Assembly (NCBI GenBank): GCA_025363455.1
Contig: JANYDW010000077.1
Location: 1-61,523 of the forward strand
DNA length: 61,523 nt
Reading direction: 5' to 3'
Source: Oleiharenicola sp.
GTDB taxonomy: Bacteria; Verrucomicrobiota; Verrucomicrobiia; Opitutales; Opitutaceae
The translations under genes and the position numbers were made by a program. Of this stretch, positions 53,189 to 61,523 are shown in pieces (the first letter of the stretch is position 1; the number at the start of each line of letters is the position of its first letter). The notes beneath the pieces were generated by a model that was given only the letters and a program-made list of their open reading frames with translations, was not told the origin of the DNA and ran no database searches.

Positions 53189-54232
53189 ATGCAAGACACT
53201 CTCAACGCGATCCTGGCCAAGGCGCAGCCCGAACTGGCCGCCCTGAAGACTCGCGCCGACTTTGAGGCCGCCAAGGCCCGCTACGTCGGACCCCATGGCG
53301 AGTTCACCGCCCTCATGAAGCAGATGGGCACGGTGCCAAAGGATCAGCGTCCCGCCATGGGCAAACTGGTCAACGAGGCCAAGGCGCAGCTGTCAGCCCA
53401 GCTCGACGCCACCCTCGAGCGCATCGCCGCCGCTGAGATCGCCGCCCAGCTTGGGCCGGCGGTCGACCCGACCCTGCCGTCGCCCGACGTCGGCCCGGGC
53501 ACGACGCACCCGCTCACCCTCGTGCGCGAGGAGATGTGCCGCATCCTGCGCAAGGCGGGTTTCACCGTCGCTGACGGCCCCGAGGTCGAGACCGAGTACT
53601 ACTGCTTCGACGCCCTCAACACGCCGCCCGACCACCCGGCGCGCGCCGAGCAGGACACGTTCTATTTTCCCGAGACCGCCCGCTTTGCCAATGTGGCCAA
53701 GAAAATCCCGGGCGAGAAATACCTCCTGCGCACCCACACCTCGTCGGTCCAGATCCGCACGATGCTCAAGGGCGAGCCGCCCATCCGCATCGTTTCGCCG
53801 GGCCGGGTCTACCGCCGCGACACCTCCGACGCCACGCACAGCGCCAACTTCCACCAACTGGAGTGCCTCTACGTGGACAAGAACGTCACCGTGCGCGACC
53901 TCAAGGCCTTGCTCGACTACATCTTCGCCTCGCTCCTCGGGAAGGATACCAAGACCCGCTTCCGCCCCCACTACTTTGGCTACACCGAGCCATCCTTCGA
54001 AGTCGATCTCTCGGCCAAGCACCTGCCCAAGGTTAAGAAGGAATGGATCGAGATCGGTGGTTGCGGGATGGTTGACCCCTCCGTCTTCGAGGCGGTTGGC
54101 TACGACGCCAACGTTTGGAGCGGCTACGCCTTCGGCATGGGCCTTGAGCGCCTCGCCATGCTGGTCTACGGGATCGATGACATCCGCTATTTCTACCAGA
54201 ACGACGTCCGTTTTTTGAAACAATTTGCCTGA
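53189..54232 (+). CDS. pheS: Phenylalanyl-tRNA synthetase alpha subunit
   Basis: 347 aa. N-terminal coiled coil (to about residue 85), then class II aminoacyl-tRNA synthetase core: motif 2 GRVYRRDTSDATHSANFHQLE and motif 3 GYAFGMGLERLAMLVYGIDD. It activates phenylalanine within the (alpha-beta)2 enzyme. Begins immediately after an intrinsic terminator and is separated from pheT by a 74-bp gap with a palindrome. Confidence 0.97.
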   Translation: MQDTLNAILAKAQPELAALKTRADFEAAKARYVGPHGEFTALMKQMGTVPKDQRPAMGKLVNEAKAQLSAQLDATLERIAAAEIAAQLGPAVDPTLPSPDVGPGTTHPLTLVREEMCRILRKAGFTVADGPEVETEYYCFDALNTPPDHPARAEQDTFYFPETARFANVAKKIPGEKYLLRTHTSSVQIRTMLKGEPPIRIVSPGRVYRRDTSDATHSANFHQLECLYVDKNVTVRDLKALLDYIFASLLGKDTKTRFRPHYFGYTEPSFEVDLSAKHLPKVKKEWIEIGGCGMVDPSVFEAVGYDANVWSGYAFGMGLERLAMLVYGIDDIRYFYQNDVRFLKQFA

Positions 54233-54240
54233 ACCCTCCC

Positions 54241-54293
54241 TGTAGGGGCGCGCCTCGTGCGCGCCCGGGACGTGGACAAGCCACGTCCCTACG
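54241..54293. repeat. Palindromic repeat between pheS and pheT
   Basis: Two hairpins within an outer palindrome: GTAGGGGCGCGCCTCGTGCG... and ACGTGG-ACAAG-CCACGT, ending CCCTAC. Would form a stem in the pheST mRNA. Confidence 0.6.
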
Positions 54294-54306
54294 AAGACCT
54301 CCACCA

Positions 54307-56775
54307 GTGAAAATCTCCCTTAATTGGCTGAAACAATATGTGAACCTCGACGGTGTCCCCACCGACGAGCTCCAGCGCGCCATCACGTTCCTGGGCTTCG
54401 AGGTCGAGGGGGTGGTGAACACGGCCTTGGTGCCGCTGGCGAATGTCGTGGTCGGCGAGATCAAGACCCGCGCCAAGCACCCGAACGCCGACAAGCTCTC
54501 CGTCTGCACGGTCGACGTCGGCGCGACTCACGGCGGCATCCGCACGATCGTGTGCGGTGCGCCCAATTGCGATGCCGGCAACCGCGTGCCCGTCGCACTC
54601 CCGGGCGCGGTCCTGCCCGGCGACTTTAGGATCAAGCAGTCCAAGATCCGCGGCCAACCGTCCGACGGCATGATGTGCGCGCCCGACGAACTCGGTCTCG
54701 GTGGCGACCACGCCGGCCTGCTCATCCTCGACGGGTCCCTGGCCATCGGTCTGCCGATCAACGAGGCCCTGCCTGGCGGTGACACCGTGTTTGACCTGGA
54801 AATCACGCCCAACCGGCCGGACGCGCTCAGCCACATCGGCATCGCCCGCGAGTTGGGCGCGTGGTTCCGCAAGGACGTCACCTATCCCGAGGTGACGTTC
54901 CGTGGTGAAACCCATGGCGTCCGCCCGGACATCCTCGGTGAAATTCGCGTCGAGTCACCCGAGGACTGCCCGCTCTACGTTGGCTTCGCCGTCGCTGGCG
55001 TGAAGGTCGGCCCGAGTCCGGCTTGGATGCAGGAGCGTCTGAAGGCCGTCGGCCTGCGTCCGATCAACAATCTCGTCGACGTCGGCAATTACGTAATGCT
55101 TGAGCTCGGCCAGCCACTGCACGTCTTTGATGCGAAGAAGATCAGCGGGCGCAAAATCGTCATCCGCCTCGCCGCCGATGGGGAGAAAATCACCACGCTC
55201 GACGCCAAGGAACGTGCGCTCAACAGCCGGATGCTCGTTATTGCCGACGCCACCAAGCCGCTGGTCGTGGCCGGTATCATGGGTGGCGCCGACGCCGGGG
55301 TGGACGAATCCACCACCGACATCGTCCTGGAGGCCGCCTATTTCCGCCCACAGTCCGTGCGGGCCACGTCCAAGCGGCTCGGCCTGGCCTCGGATTCATC
55401 CTATCGCTTCGAGCGTGGAGTGGACCCGCACAGCACGCTGGAGGCCGCCCGGCGCGCCGTGGACCTGCTGCTTGAAACCGCCGGCGGCACGGTCGTCGGC
55501 CCTTCATTCCAAGTCGGTGGTGACCGGCCTTGGTCACGCGAGATCACCGTCACGCCCGCCTACATCAACGAGCGGCTGGGATTTGAAATACCCGCGACCG
55601 AACAGCGCGCGGCACTCGAGGCCCTCAATCTGCGCGTCGTACGGGAGGAGCCAACAGAGCAGCGCGGCCCGGCTTGGACTGTTTCGGTCCCGAGCTACCG
55701 CGGCGATCTCGACCGCCCCATCGACTTGGTGGAGGAAGTCCTGCGCCTCTACGGCACCGAGAAGGTTCCGGCCGCGCCGGCGGTCGGTCCAGCCCTCGTG
55801 GACAGCGAGGATGCGCCCACGGTCATTTTCAACCGCGCCGTGACCAGCTATCTTGTCGGTCAGCATTTCCACGAGTGCGTGAACTACACGCTGCGTTCGG
55901 CCAAGGAGCTCAAGACCTGGGTCTCCGACTCCGCCGTGCAAGAGCTGGCGCTGACCAATCCCTTTGTCGAGGAACAGTCTCACCTTCGTCCCACGCTCGT
56001 GCTGGGCCTGCTCGAGTCGCTCAAGCTCAACCAGTCGCGAGGCAATCACGTCGCCCGCCTGTTCGAAACCGGTCGGGTGTTCATGGAACTCAATGGCATC
56101 GTGCAGGAGTGCGCCGGCGTGGGCTTCATTATCGCCGAGGACCCCAAGGCTCGCACCTGGCTTCCCCGACCGGCGCCGGATTTCTTCGCGGTGAAGCGTC
56201 ATGTGGAGATTATCGCGGCGGCCGCGGGGATTGACCTGGCGGCGCAGCCGCTCGTGCCTGTCACCGGCGCCTATTGGGGCTGGCAGGAGGGCCAAGCTGC
56301 GGCCGCCGGAGAAATAAAGGTAGGCTGGACCGTCCGCTTCGGCCTGCTAAACTTGGCGATGGTCCGGGCGGCGGGGATCGAGGGCAAGGTGTGGGCGGGT
56401 ATGTTCGCCATTTTGCCGGAGAAACTAGCGGAGCAACAGACACGCAGGATGCGTCCGAAATTCCAACCGGTAAGTAACTTCCCTGCAGCCTTGCGGGATG
56501 TCGCTGTTGTTGCTGACCAAGCAACTACCACAGCGACAGTGCAGACATTTATCACTGGGTTGACCCCGAAACTGGGACTAGCGGCAGACGTAAAACTAGA
56601 GGTGGGTCCAATTTTCGATCAGCCCTACAAACTCCCGGGCAACAAGCAGAGTCTGGCGTTTCCGCTGCATTTTGCTTCAGGCCAACGCACGCTCACTGAT
56701 CAGGAGGTAAATGATGCGTTCAAGAAGCTTCAGATGCTGATTAACGAGAGCGGGAACTATAATATTCGGAGCTAA
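54307..56775 (+). CDS. pheT: Phenylalanyl-tRNA synthetase beta subunit
   Basis: 822 aa from GTG 54307. Order: tRNA-binding OB domain (KHPNADKLSVCTVDVG), B3/B4 editing domain (INNLVDVGNYVMLELGQPLH), B5 domain, core (NPFVEEQSHLRPTLVLGLLE) and C-terminal FDX-ACB anticodon-binding domain (KFQPVSNFPAALRDVAVV, YKLPGNKQSLAFPLHF). It binds tRNA-Phe and edits Tyr. Codon use changes from about 56440 on: more A/T third positions than in the first 2.1 kb. Protein motifs remain intact. Confidence 0.96.
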   Translation: MKISLNWLKQYVNLDGVPTDELQRAITFLGFEVEGVVNTALVPLANVVVGEIKTRAKHPNADKLSVCTVDVGATHGGIRTIVCGAPNCDAGNRVPVALPGAVLPGDFRIKQSKIRGQPSDGMMCAPDELGLGGDHAGLLILDGSLAIGLPINEALPGGDTVFDLEITPNRPDALSHIGIARELGAWFRKDVTYPEVTFRGETHGVRPDILGEIRVESPEDCPLYVGFAVAGVKVGPSPAWMQERLKAVGLRPINNLVDVGNYVMLELGQPLHVFDAKKISGRKIVIRLAADGEKITTLDAKERALNSRMLVIADATKPLVVAGIMGGADAGVDESTTDIVLEAAYFRPQSVRATSKRLGLASDSSYRFERGVDPHSTLEAARRAVDLLLETAGGTVVGPSFQVGGDRPWSREITVTPAYINERLGFEIPATEQRAALEALNLRVVREEPTEQRGPAWTVSVPSYRGDLDRPIDLVEEVLRLYGTEKVPAAPAVGPALVDSEDAPTVIFNRAVTSYLVGQHFHECVNYTLRSAKELKTWVSDSAVQELALTNPFVEEQSHLRPTLVLGLLESLKLNQSRGNHVARLFETGRVFMELNGIVQECAGVGFIIAEDPKARTWLPRPAPDFFAVKRHVEIIAAAAGIDLAAQPLVPVTGAYWGWQEGQAAAAGEIKVGWTVRFGLLNLAMVRAAGIEGKVWAGMFAILPEKLAEQQTRRMRPKFQPVSNFPAALRDVAVVADQATTTATVQTFITGLTPKLGLAADVKLEVGPIFDQPYKLPGNKQSLAFPLHFASGQRTLTDQEVNDAFKKLQMLINESGNYNIRS

Positions 56776-56844
56776 TAGCTGAAGTCGGGGAGATGCCCAA
56801 ATTTGCGCCAGCGTGCGCGCTTGAGTGGCACCGGCCGCAACGGA

Positions 56845-57612
56845 TCAGCCCGCAAATAGTTCCAGAAGCTTTCGAACATCGGCCGGGACGCCCTTGCCCA
56901 GGTTCTGCACGATGAAGAGGAACAGTTGCCGGACCTCGGCCTGGTGATCAGGGCTGAGCGCACCCTTGCTGGATTTTTCTCCCTCGCGGAAGCTGACATT
57001 CAACCCGGGCGTCTCGGTGCTGCCGCGAACACAATAGCCATGCATCAGCATTTCGAAATGCTTGGGGTTCTTGCCCGAGGCATCGCGCCAGACGCTGAGC
57101 ACGGTGTCTGATTCACCCTGGTATTGCTCCTTGCTGAGCCCGGGCTGGTCTTGTTTCACCCGGTCGCTCACGGGCTCCAGGGTGGAGCCGATCACAACGG
57201 GCTCCATCAACTGCTGGTAGGCCTTCTTGGAGTAGGCGTCCGGGAACTTGAGCACGACGCCGCAGCTGACGTATTGCTGGCCGATGCGGTAATTGGCCAC
57301 CGTGGCGTCGAGCTCGAACAATTTGTTGTCGAGCTCAAGTTTCACCGCGCAGGGTTCCCCGGTGGCCGCGACAGCGGCCGGATGCAGGCGGATGCTCAGG
57401 CCGCTGCTCGAGAGATTGAGCATTTGGCCGCCCCAATCCATGGGCAGGCTCTTGCTGTGCGGGAGCGGTTTGTTTTCCCCGTCGCGCGCGCTCAAGGTGA
57501 TCTTGGCCTTGAGCGGGAATTTGGCTCCGACCGGATAACGCTTGGCTCCGCGCTTGTCGCGCACGCCCCCCTCGGTCTTTTGGAAATCCAGGATGCGTTT
57601 GAAGAGAAGCAC
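56845..57612 (-). CDS. PilZ-domain protein
   Basis: 255 aa. A PilZ-like domain at about 20-135: the basic RDKRGAKRYPVGAKF arm (RxxxR) and NLSSSGLSIRL (matches D/NxSxxG) form a c-di-GMP site; the fold continues to YVSCGVVLKFPD. The C-terminal half (VLSVWRDASGKNPKHFEMLM, VRQLFLFIVQNLGKGVPADV) is a helical domain I do not recognise. Probably a c-di-GMP effector. Convergent with pheT, divergent from gatC. Confidence 0.8.
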   Translation of the reverse strand: MLLFKRILDFQKTEGGVRDKRGAKRYPVGAKFPLKAKITLSARDGENKPLPHSKSLPMDWGGQMLNLSSSGLSIRLHPAAVAATGEPCAVKLELDNKLFELDATVANYRIGQQYVSCGVVLKFPDAYSKKAYQQLMEPVVIGSTLEPVSDRVKQDQPGLSKEQYQGESDTVLSVWRDASGKNPKHFEMLMHGYCVRGSTETPGLNVSFREGEKSSKGALSPDHQAEVRQLFLFIVQNLGKGVPADVRKLLELFAG

Positions 57613-57735
57613 GGGGCAAGCGGAAGACGATTGGGGGCCAGGGTCAAGCTAGCAGCAGTCGGGCCGGCTCGGTGATTTTTGCCGATTGCCAACGCGGCGA
57701 TCCGCCGCCTGCTTGGTGCGTACATCCGTCTTCCG

Positions 57736-58026
57736 ATGAGTGCAAATTCCGACCTGAACATCGATTATCTGGCCAATCTGGCCCGCCTCGCGCTGACCGG
57801 GGCGGAAAAGGAGAAATTTTCGCGACAGCTTGGTGATATCCTGCACTACGTGGAGAAACTCAAACAGGTGGATGTATCCGGCGTGGAACCCATGGCGCAC
57901 GCATCGCCGGTGTTCAATGTCTGGCAGGAGGACGCCGTCCGCCCCGGCCTGCCGGTGGATGAGGCGCTGCGCAACGCGCCGGCGCAGCGGCAGCACATGA
58001 TCGTGGTGCCCAAAGTCGTGGAGTAA
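57736..58026 (+). CDS. gatC: Aspartyl/glutamyl-tRNA amidotransferase subunit C
   Basis: 96 aa from ATG 57736 (a TTG 57 bp earlier is open but unneeded). Typical GatC: IDYLANLARLALTGAEKEKF, ILHYVEKLKQVDVSGVEPM, ending QRQHMIVVPKVVE. It stabilises GatA-GatB. Four bp before gatA, first of a three-gene operon. Confidence 0.95.
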   Translation: MSANSDLNIDYLANLARLALTGAEKEKFSRQLGDILHYVEKLKQVDVSGVEPMAHASPVFNVWQEDAVRPGLPVDEALRNAPAQRQHMIVVPKVVE

Positions 58027-58029
58027 CTG

Positions 58030-59499
58030 ATGGCGGACGATCTCAACTATCTACCCGCCGCCCGGCTGGCGGAAATGCTCGGATCGGGGAAAATCTCCTC
58101 GGTCGGACTTGTGCAGTCATGTCTGGCCCGCACCAAGGCCGTGGACGGCCGCGTGAAGGCCTTCAATTCCTGCGACGAGGCCGGGGCGCTGGCGCTCGCC
58201 CAAGACTCGGATCAGCGCCGTGCTGCCGGGCAGGCGAGGGGGCCGCTCGACGGCATACCGGTCGGGTTTAAGGACGTCATCGCCGTCGCGGGCCAGCCGC
58301 TCACCTGCTCAAGCAAGATGCTCGCGAACTTCATCTCGCCGTACGACGCGACCGTGACGGAGAAACTGACGGCGGCGGGTGCGATTCCCTTTGGCCGCCT
58401 CAACATGGATGAGTTTGCCATGGGTTCCTCGACCGAGAACTCCGCCTTCGGCCCAACGGCCAATCCTTGGGATCTCACACGCGTGCCCGGCGGCAGCTCG
58501 GGTGGCTCGGCCGCCGCGGTAGCGGCGGGGGAAGTGTCGCTGACCCTCGGTTCCGACACGGGCGGCTCCATCCGTCAGCCCGCCGCGTTGTGCGGCATTG
58601 TGGGCCTGAAGCCCACCTACGGCCTCGTTTCGCGCTACGGCCTGGCCGCCTACGCCTCGTCGCTCGACCAGATCGGCACGATGGCCCGCACGGTGGAGGA
58701 CGCCGCGCTCCTGCTCGGCGCGATTGCCGGGCACGACGAGCGTGACTCGACCTCGTTCAAGGCCGATGTGCCCGACTACCGGGCCGAGCTGGCCCGAAGC
58801 AAGGGCCGCTGGCGGCTGGGCGTACCCAAGGAATTTTTCGGCGCCGGACTCGACCCTGAGGTGGGCGCCGCGGTGAAGGCTGCCATTGAGCACTACCGGG
58901 CGACCGGCTGCGAAATCCGCGAGGTCTCGCTGCCGCTCGCGGCCGAGTACGCCATCGCGGTCTACTACTTAATCGCCACTGCCGAGGCCTCGTCGAATCT
59001 CGCCCGCTACGACGGCGTGCGCTATGGTCGCCGCTCGGCCAAAGCGAAAGACGCGGTCGATCTCTATTACCAGTCGCGCGCCGAGGGCTTTGGCGACGAA
59101 GTAAAGCGCCGCATCATCCTCGGCACGCACGTGCTGAGCAGCGGTTACTACGACGCCTATTACTTGCGCGCGCAAAAGGTTCGCACGCTCATCCGCAACG
59201 AGTTCACGGCCGTGCTGCGCGACTGCGATGCGTTGCTGTCGCCGACCTCGCCAACGGCGGCTTTCAAGCTCGGAGAGAAATCTTCCGACCCGCTCGCGAT
59301 GTATCTCACCGACATTTACACCATCAGCGTCAACCTCGCCGGTTTGCCCGGCATCTCCGTACCCTGCGGCTTCACCACTGGCGGCCTGCCCATCGGTCTT
59401 CAGATCATCGGCCGGCCCTTTGACGAGGCCGGCCTGCTGTCCATCGCCCGGCACTACGAGCAGGCACATGGGTGGTATTCCAAGCACCCGAGCCTTTGA
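58030..59499 (+). CDS. gatA: Glutamyl-tRNA(Gln)/aspartyl-tRNA(Asn) amidotransferase subunit A
   Basis: 489 aa, full length. Amidase signature with the Lys-cisSer-Ser triad: GIPVGFKDVIAVAG (Lys), VPGGSSGGSAAAVAAGEVSL (Ser) and GSDTGGSIRQPAALCGIVGL (nucleophile Ser). It releases ammonia from glutamine for GatB. Between gatC (3-bp gap) and gatB (96-bp gap). Confidence 0.97.
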   Translation: MADDLNYLPAARLAEMLGSGKISSVGLVQSCLARTKAVDGRVKAFNSCDEAGALALAQDSDQRRAAGQARGPLDGIPVGFKDVIAVAGQPLTCSSKMLANFISPYDATVTEKLTAAGAIPFGRLNMDEFAMGSSTENSAFGPTANPWDLTRVPGGSSGGSAAAVAAGEVSLTLGSDTGGSIRQPAALCGIVGLKPTYGLVSRYGLAAYASSLDQIGTMARTVEDAALLLGAIAGHDERDSTSFKADVPDYRAELARSKGRWRLGVPKEFFGAGLDPEVGAAVKAAIEHYRATGCEIREVSLPLAAEYAIAVYYLIATAEASSNLARYDGVRYGRRSAKAKDAVDLYYQSRAEGFGDEVKRRIILGTHVLSSGYYDAYYLRAQKVRTLIRNEFTAVLRDCDALLSPTSPTAAFKLGEKSSDPLAMYLTDIYTISVNLAGLPGISVPCGFTTGGLPIGLQIIGRPFDEAGLLSIARHYEQAHGWYSKHPSL

Positions 59500-59595
59500 G
59501 GCCTTGGCCCGCTAATCACACCAATGCACCCGAATCCCAAACAGCCTTTCCCCATTCGCGCTCATTCGCGTGATTCGCGGGGGAAAATTCCGGGC

Positions 59596-61038
59596 ATGAA
59601 ATACGAGGCAGTCATCGGCCTGGAGGTGCACGTGCAGCTCCGCACAGCGTCGAAGATGTTCACGCGCGTGGCTGCCGGCTACGGGCAACCCGAGAACACA
59701 CTCGTCGATCCCGTCGTGCTGGCGCTGCCCGGCGCCCTGCCGGTGATGAACAAGGAGGCCTTGGACAAGATCATCAAAACGGGGCTGATTCTCGGCTGCG
59801 AGATCGCCGCCGTCTGCAAGTGGGACCGGAAGAACTATTTCTACCCCGATTCGCCCAAGAATTACCAGATTTCCCAATACGACCAGCCCATCTGCATCGG
59901 CGGCGCGGTCGAGATCGAGCTGCCCGGCGCGGCGCGCAATATCATGGGCGAACACAAGAAGATCCCGCTCACCCGGATCCACCTCGAGGAAGATGTCGGC
60001 AAGCTAAACCACGGGGCCAGCGACTCGCTCGTGGACTATAATCGCGCCGGCACGCCGCTCATGGAGATCGTGACCGATCCCGCGCTGACCAGCGCAGACG
60101 AGGCCTATGCCCTGCTCACCTCGTTGCGCACCGCCCTTGTGCAGGGCGGCATCTCCGACTGTGATATGGAGAAGGGCCAGATGCGTTGCGACGCCAACAT
60201 CTCCATCCGGCCTGTGGGTGAGACGAAACTCGGCACCAAGGTCGAGCTGAAGAACCTCAACTCCATCTCATTTGTCCGCGACGGCATCGCCCACGAGATC
60301 CGCCGGCAGCTCGCCGTGAAGGAAAGTGGCGGTACCATCGTGCAGGAAACACGCGACTTTGATGGCCAGACCGGTGCTTCCCAGTCATTGCGATCCAAGG
60401 AAATGGCGCACGACTACCGCTACTTTCCCGATCCTGACCTGATGCCCGTCAAGGTGGACGAGGCGTGGAAGGCGGCCCTCCGTGCCACGGTGTCCGAACA
60501 TCATTTCGACCGGCAGCGGCGGTTCATGGCGGATTATCTGTTACCCTACACCATCACGTCGGTGCTCGTGCCTGAGCGCGAGCTGGCCGACTTCTTTGAG
60601 GTGACGGTTAAACTGGGCGCCGCGCCCCAAGCCGCGGGCAACTGGATTGCCAACGATCTGCTCCGCGAGCTGGCGGCAGCGAAATTATCTCTGACCGAGT
60701 CCAAGGTTCAACCGGCACACATCGCCGGTTTGGTGAAACTTGTGGAGTCGGGTGTGATCTCCAATTCCATCGCCAAGGAAGTTTTCGTGACGATGGCCCG
60801 GTCGGGCGAGCTGCCCGATGTCATTGTCGAAAGGCAGGGCCTGAAGCAGTCCACCGACACCGGCGAGCTTGAGAAGTGGGTCGCCGCCGCCATTGCGGAC
60901 AATCCGAAGGCAGCGGCCGGATTCAGGTCCGGCAACGAGAAGGCCCTCAACGCCATCAAGGGCGCCGTGATGAAAGCCTCCGGCGGCAAGGCGAATCCCA
61001 AGTTGGTGGACGAGATCACCCGCAAGCAGCTGGGTTGA
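59596..61038 (+). CDS. gatB: Glutamyl-tRNA(Gln)/aspartyl-tRNA(Asn) amidotransferase subunit B
   Basis: 480 aa from ATG 59596, the normal start (MKYEAVIGLEVHVQLRTASK). The catalytic cradle has YFYPDSPKNYQISQYDQPIC and NHGASDSLVDYNRAGTPLME; the tail domain ends with the GatB/YqeY helical module (AVMKASGGKANPKLVDEITR). It phosphorylates and amidates mischarged Glu-tRNA-Gln or Asp-tRNA-Asn. The in-frame extension to 59524 was rejected. A CRISPR array begins 44 bp after the stop. Confidence 0.97.
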   Translation: MKYEAVIGLEVHVQLRTASKMFTRVAAGYGQPENTLVDPVVLALPGALPVMNKEALDKIIKTGLILGCEIAAVCKWDRKNYFYPDSPKNYQISQYDQPICIGGAVEIELPGAARNIMGEHKKIPLTRIHLEEDVGKLNHGASDSLVDYNRAGTPLMEIVTDPALTSADEAYALLTSLRTALVQGGISDCDMEKGQMRCDANISIRPVGETKLGTKVELKNLNSISFVRDGIAHEIRRQLAVKESGGTIVQETRDFDGQTGASQSLRSKEMAHDYRYFPDPDLMPVKVDEAWKAALRATVSEHHFDRQRRFMADYLLPYTITSVLVPERELADFFEVTVKLGAAPQAAGNWIANDLLRELAAAKLSLTESKVQPAHIAGLVKLVESGVISNSIAKEVFVTMARSGELPDVIVERQGLKQSTDTGELEKWVAAAIADNPKAAAGFRSGNEKALNAIKGAVMKASGGKANPKLVDEITRKQLG

Positions 61039-61082
61039 TTTCCAATCTGCGCCGACCCGAGGGTCATTCCAGTTTTCTCGTC

Positions 61083-61523
61083 GTTTCAATCCGCGCCCCG
61101 CTCCGCAATCCCATTGTTGCGCGCCGTGCGGCGTTTCAATCCGCGCCCCGCTCCGAGGAGCGGGGCGACCCAGACGGACAACCGCGTCGGTGCGTCCGAC
61201 GGTGTTTCAATCCGCGCCCCGCTCCGAGGAGCGGGGCGACACGTAGTCGTGCTATCGCCACCCGCCAGCACATAAGTTTCAATCCGCGCCCCGCTCCGAG
61301 GAGCGGGGCGACGTGTAGCGCCCACCGGCTCCGGGAAAACCTGCATGTTTCAATCCGCGCCCCGCTCCGAGGAGCGGGGCGACATATTCGCGGGCACCGT
61401 GACGGCCGGCTCTTCGAGTTTCAATCCGCGCCCCGCTCCGAGGAGCGGGGCGACATCGTAATCAAGTCGGTGCCGTCGGGAATTGACTTGTTTCAATCCG
61501 CGCCCCGCTCCGAGGAGCGGGGC
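61083..61523 (-). CRISPR. Type I-C-like CRISPR array, leader-distal end
   Basis: Repeat 37 bp on the plus strand, starting GTTTCAATCCGCGCCCCGCT and ending GAGGAGCGGGGCGAC, with an internal palindrome. Units start at 61133, 61204, 61276, 61347, 61418 and 61490 (last cut by the edge). Spacers are 34-35 bp. Reverse-complemented, repeats end in ATTGAAAC, the usual 5' handle of type I-C crRNA, so transcription runs leftward and the leader and cas genes should lie to the right. The first unit, 61083-61105, keeps only 23 matching bases: the degenerate last repeat, confirming that this is the old end. Confidence 0.95.

Noticed and set aside
61086..61346. Minus-strand ORF with repeated RRPAPRSGARIET motifs
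   Set aside because: It is the translation of the CRISPR repeats, not a gene.

Overview
The window is high-GC bacterial chromosome. Gene content and order suggest a member of Verrucomicrobiota, probably Opitutales/Opitutaceae. That placement is inferred from the ilvD-B-N-C-leuA-cimA-leuB cluster, secreted arabinoxylan hydrolases, a TorF-type porin next to amtB-glnK, GatCAB, the scarcity of Shine-Dalgarno sites and the many palindromic intergenic repeats. No rRNA gene is present to confirm it.

Layout. (1) 1-4145 is an accessory zone: a HigBA-like pair with a promoter/operator, a ParDE-like pair and a VapBC-like pair, separated by copies of a 70-bp inverted repeat and by MITE-like elements. 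(2) 4146-18637 is a secreted-enzyme region: a papain-like lipoprotein, a Tat-exported glycosidase-like protein, a Gfo/Idh/MocA oxidoreductase, a GH10 xylanase, a NIPSNAP protein, two GH51 arabinofuranosidases and a cytochrome c-PQQ sugar dehydrogenase. Most are single transcription units separated by repeats. (3) 18755-24498 has an M49-like metallopeptidase, PadR-PspC, and proB-proA. (4) 24841-28397 is metX-thrA. It is followed by a lower-GC island (28420-30700) with an EVE/DUF3883-like gene, an unknown small ORF and a diverged fragment of a second thrA, then another PIN-domain toxin pair. (5) 31600-42895 is a long branched-chain amino-acid operon preceded by what looks like a classical attenuator: a leader ORF with 13 Ile/Leu/Val in its first 20 codons, a terminator, and a competing antiterminator strand. 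(6) 42892-46653 is a nitrogen cluster (two porins, glnK, amtB) with two sigma-54-type promoters. (7) 46703-51587 is an exbB-exbD-exbD-tonB-TPR operon ending in two membrane-anchored coiled-coil proteins. (8) 51833-61038 is translation machinery: tRNA-Gln, -Thr and -Lys, rpmI-rplT, pheS-pheT, a PilZ protein and gatC-gatA-gatB. (9) 61083-61523 is the leader-distal end of a type I-C-like CRISPR array that runs off the right edge.

How it works together. thrA and metX feed homoserine, threonine and methionine synthesis. The ilv/leu cluster makes Val, Leu and Ile, with citramalate synthase giving a threonine-independent route to 2-oxobutanoate. PII, AmtB and the porins handle ammonium uptake under nitrogen limitation. 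The Ton system probably energises outer-membrane uptake of oligosaccharides released by the xylanase and arabinofuranosidases.

The best candidates for something undescribed are the ilv attenuator, the island behind thrA with its EVE-nuclease gene and thrA remnant, the Ton operon with coiled-coil partners, and the nested MITE-like repeats.
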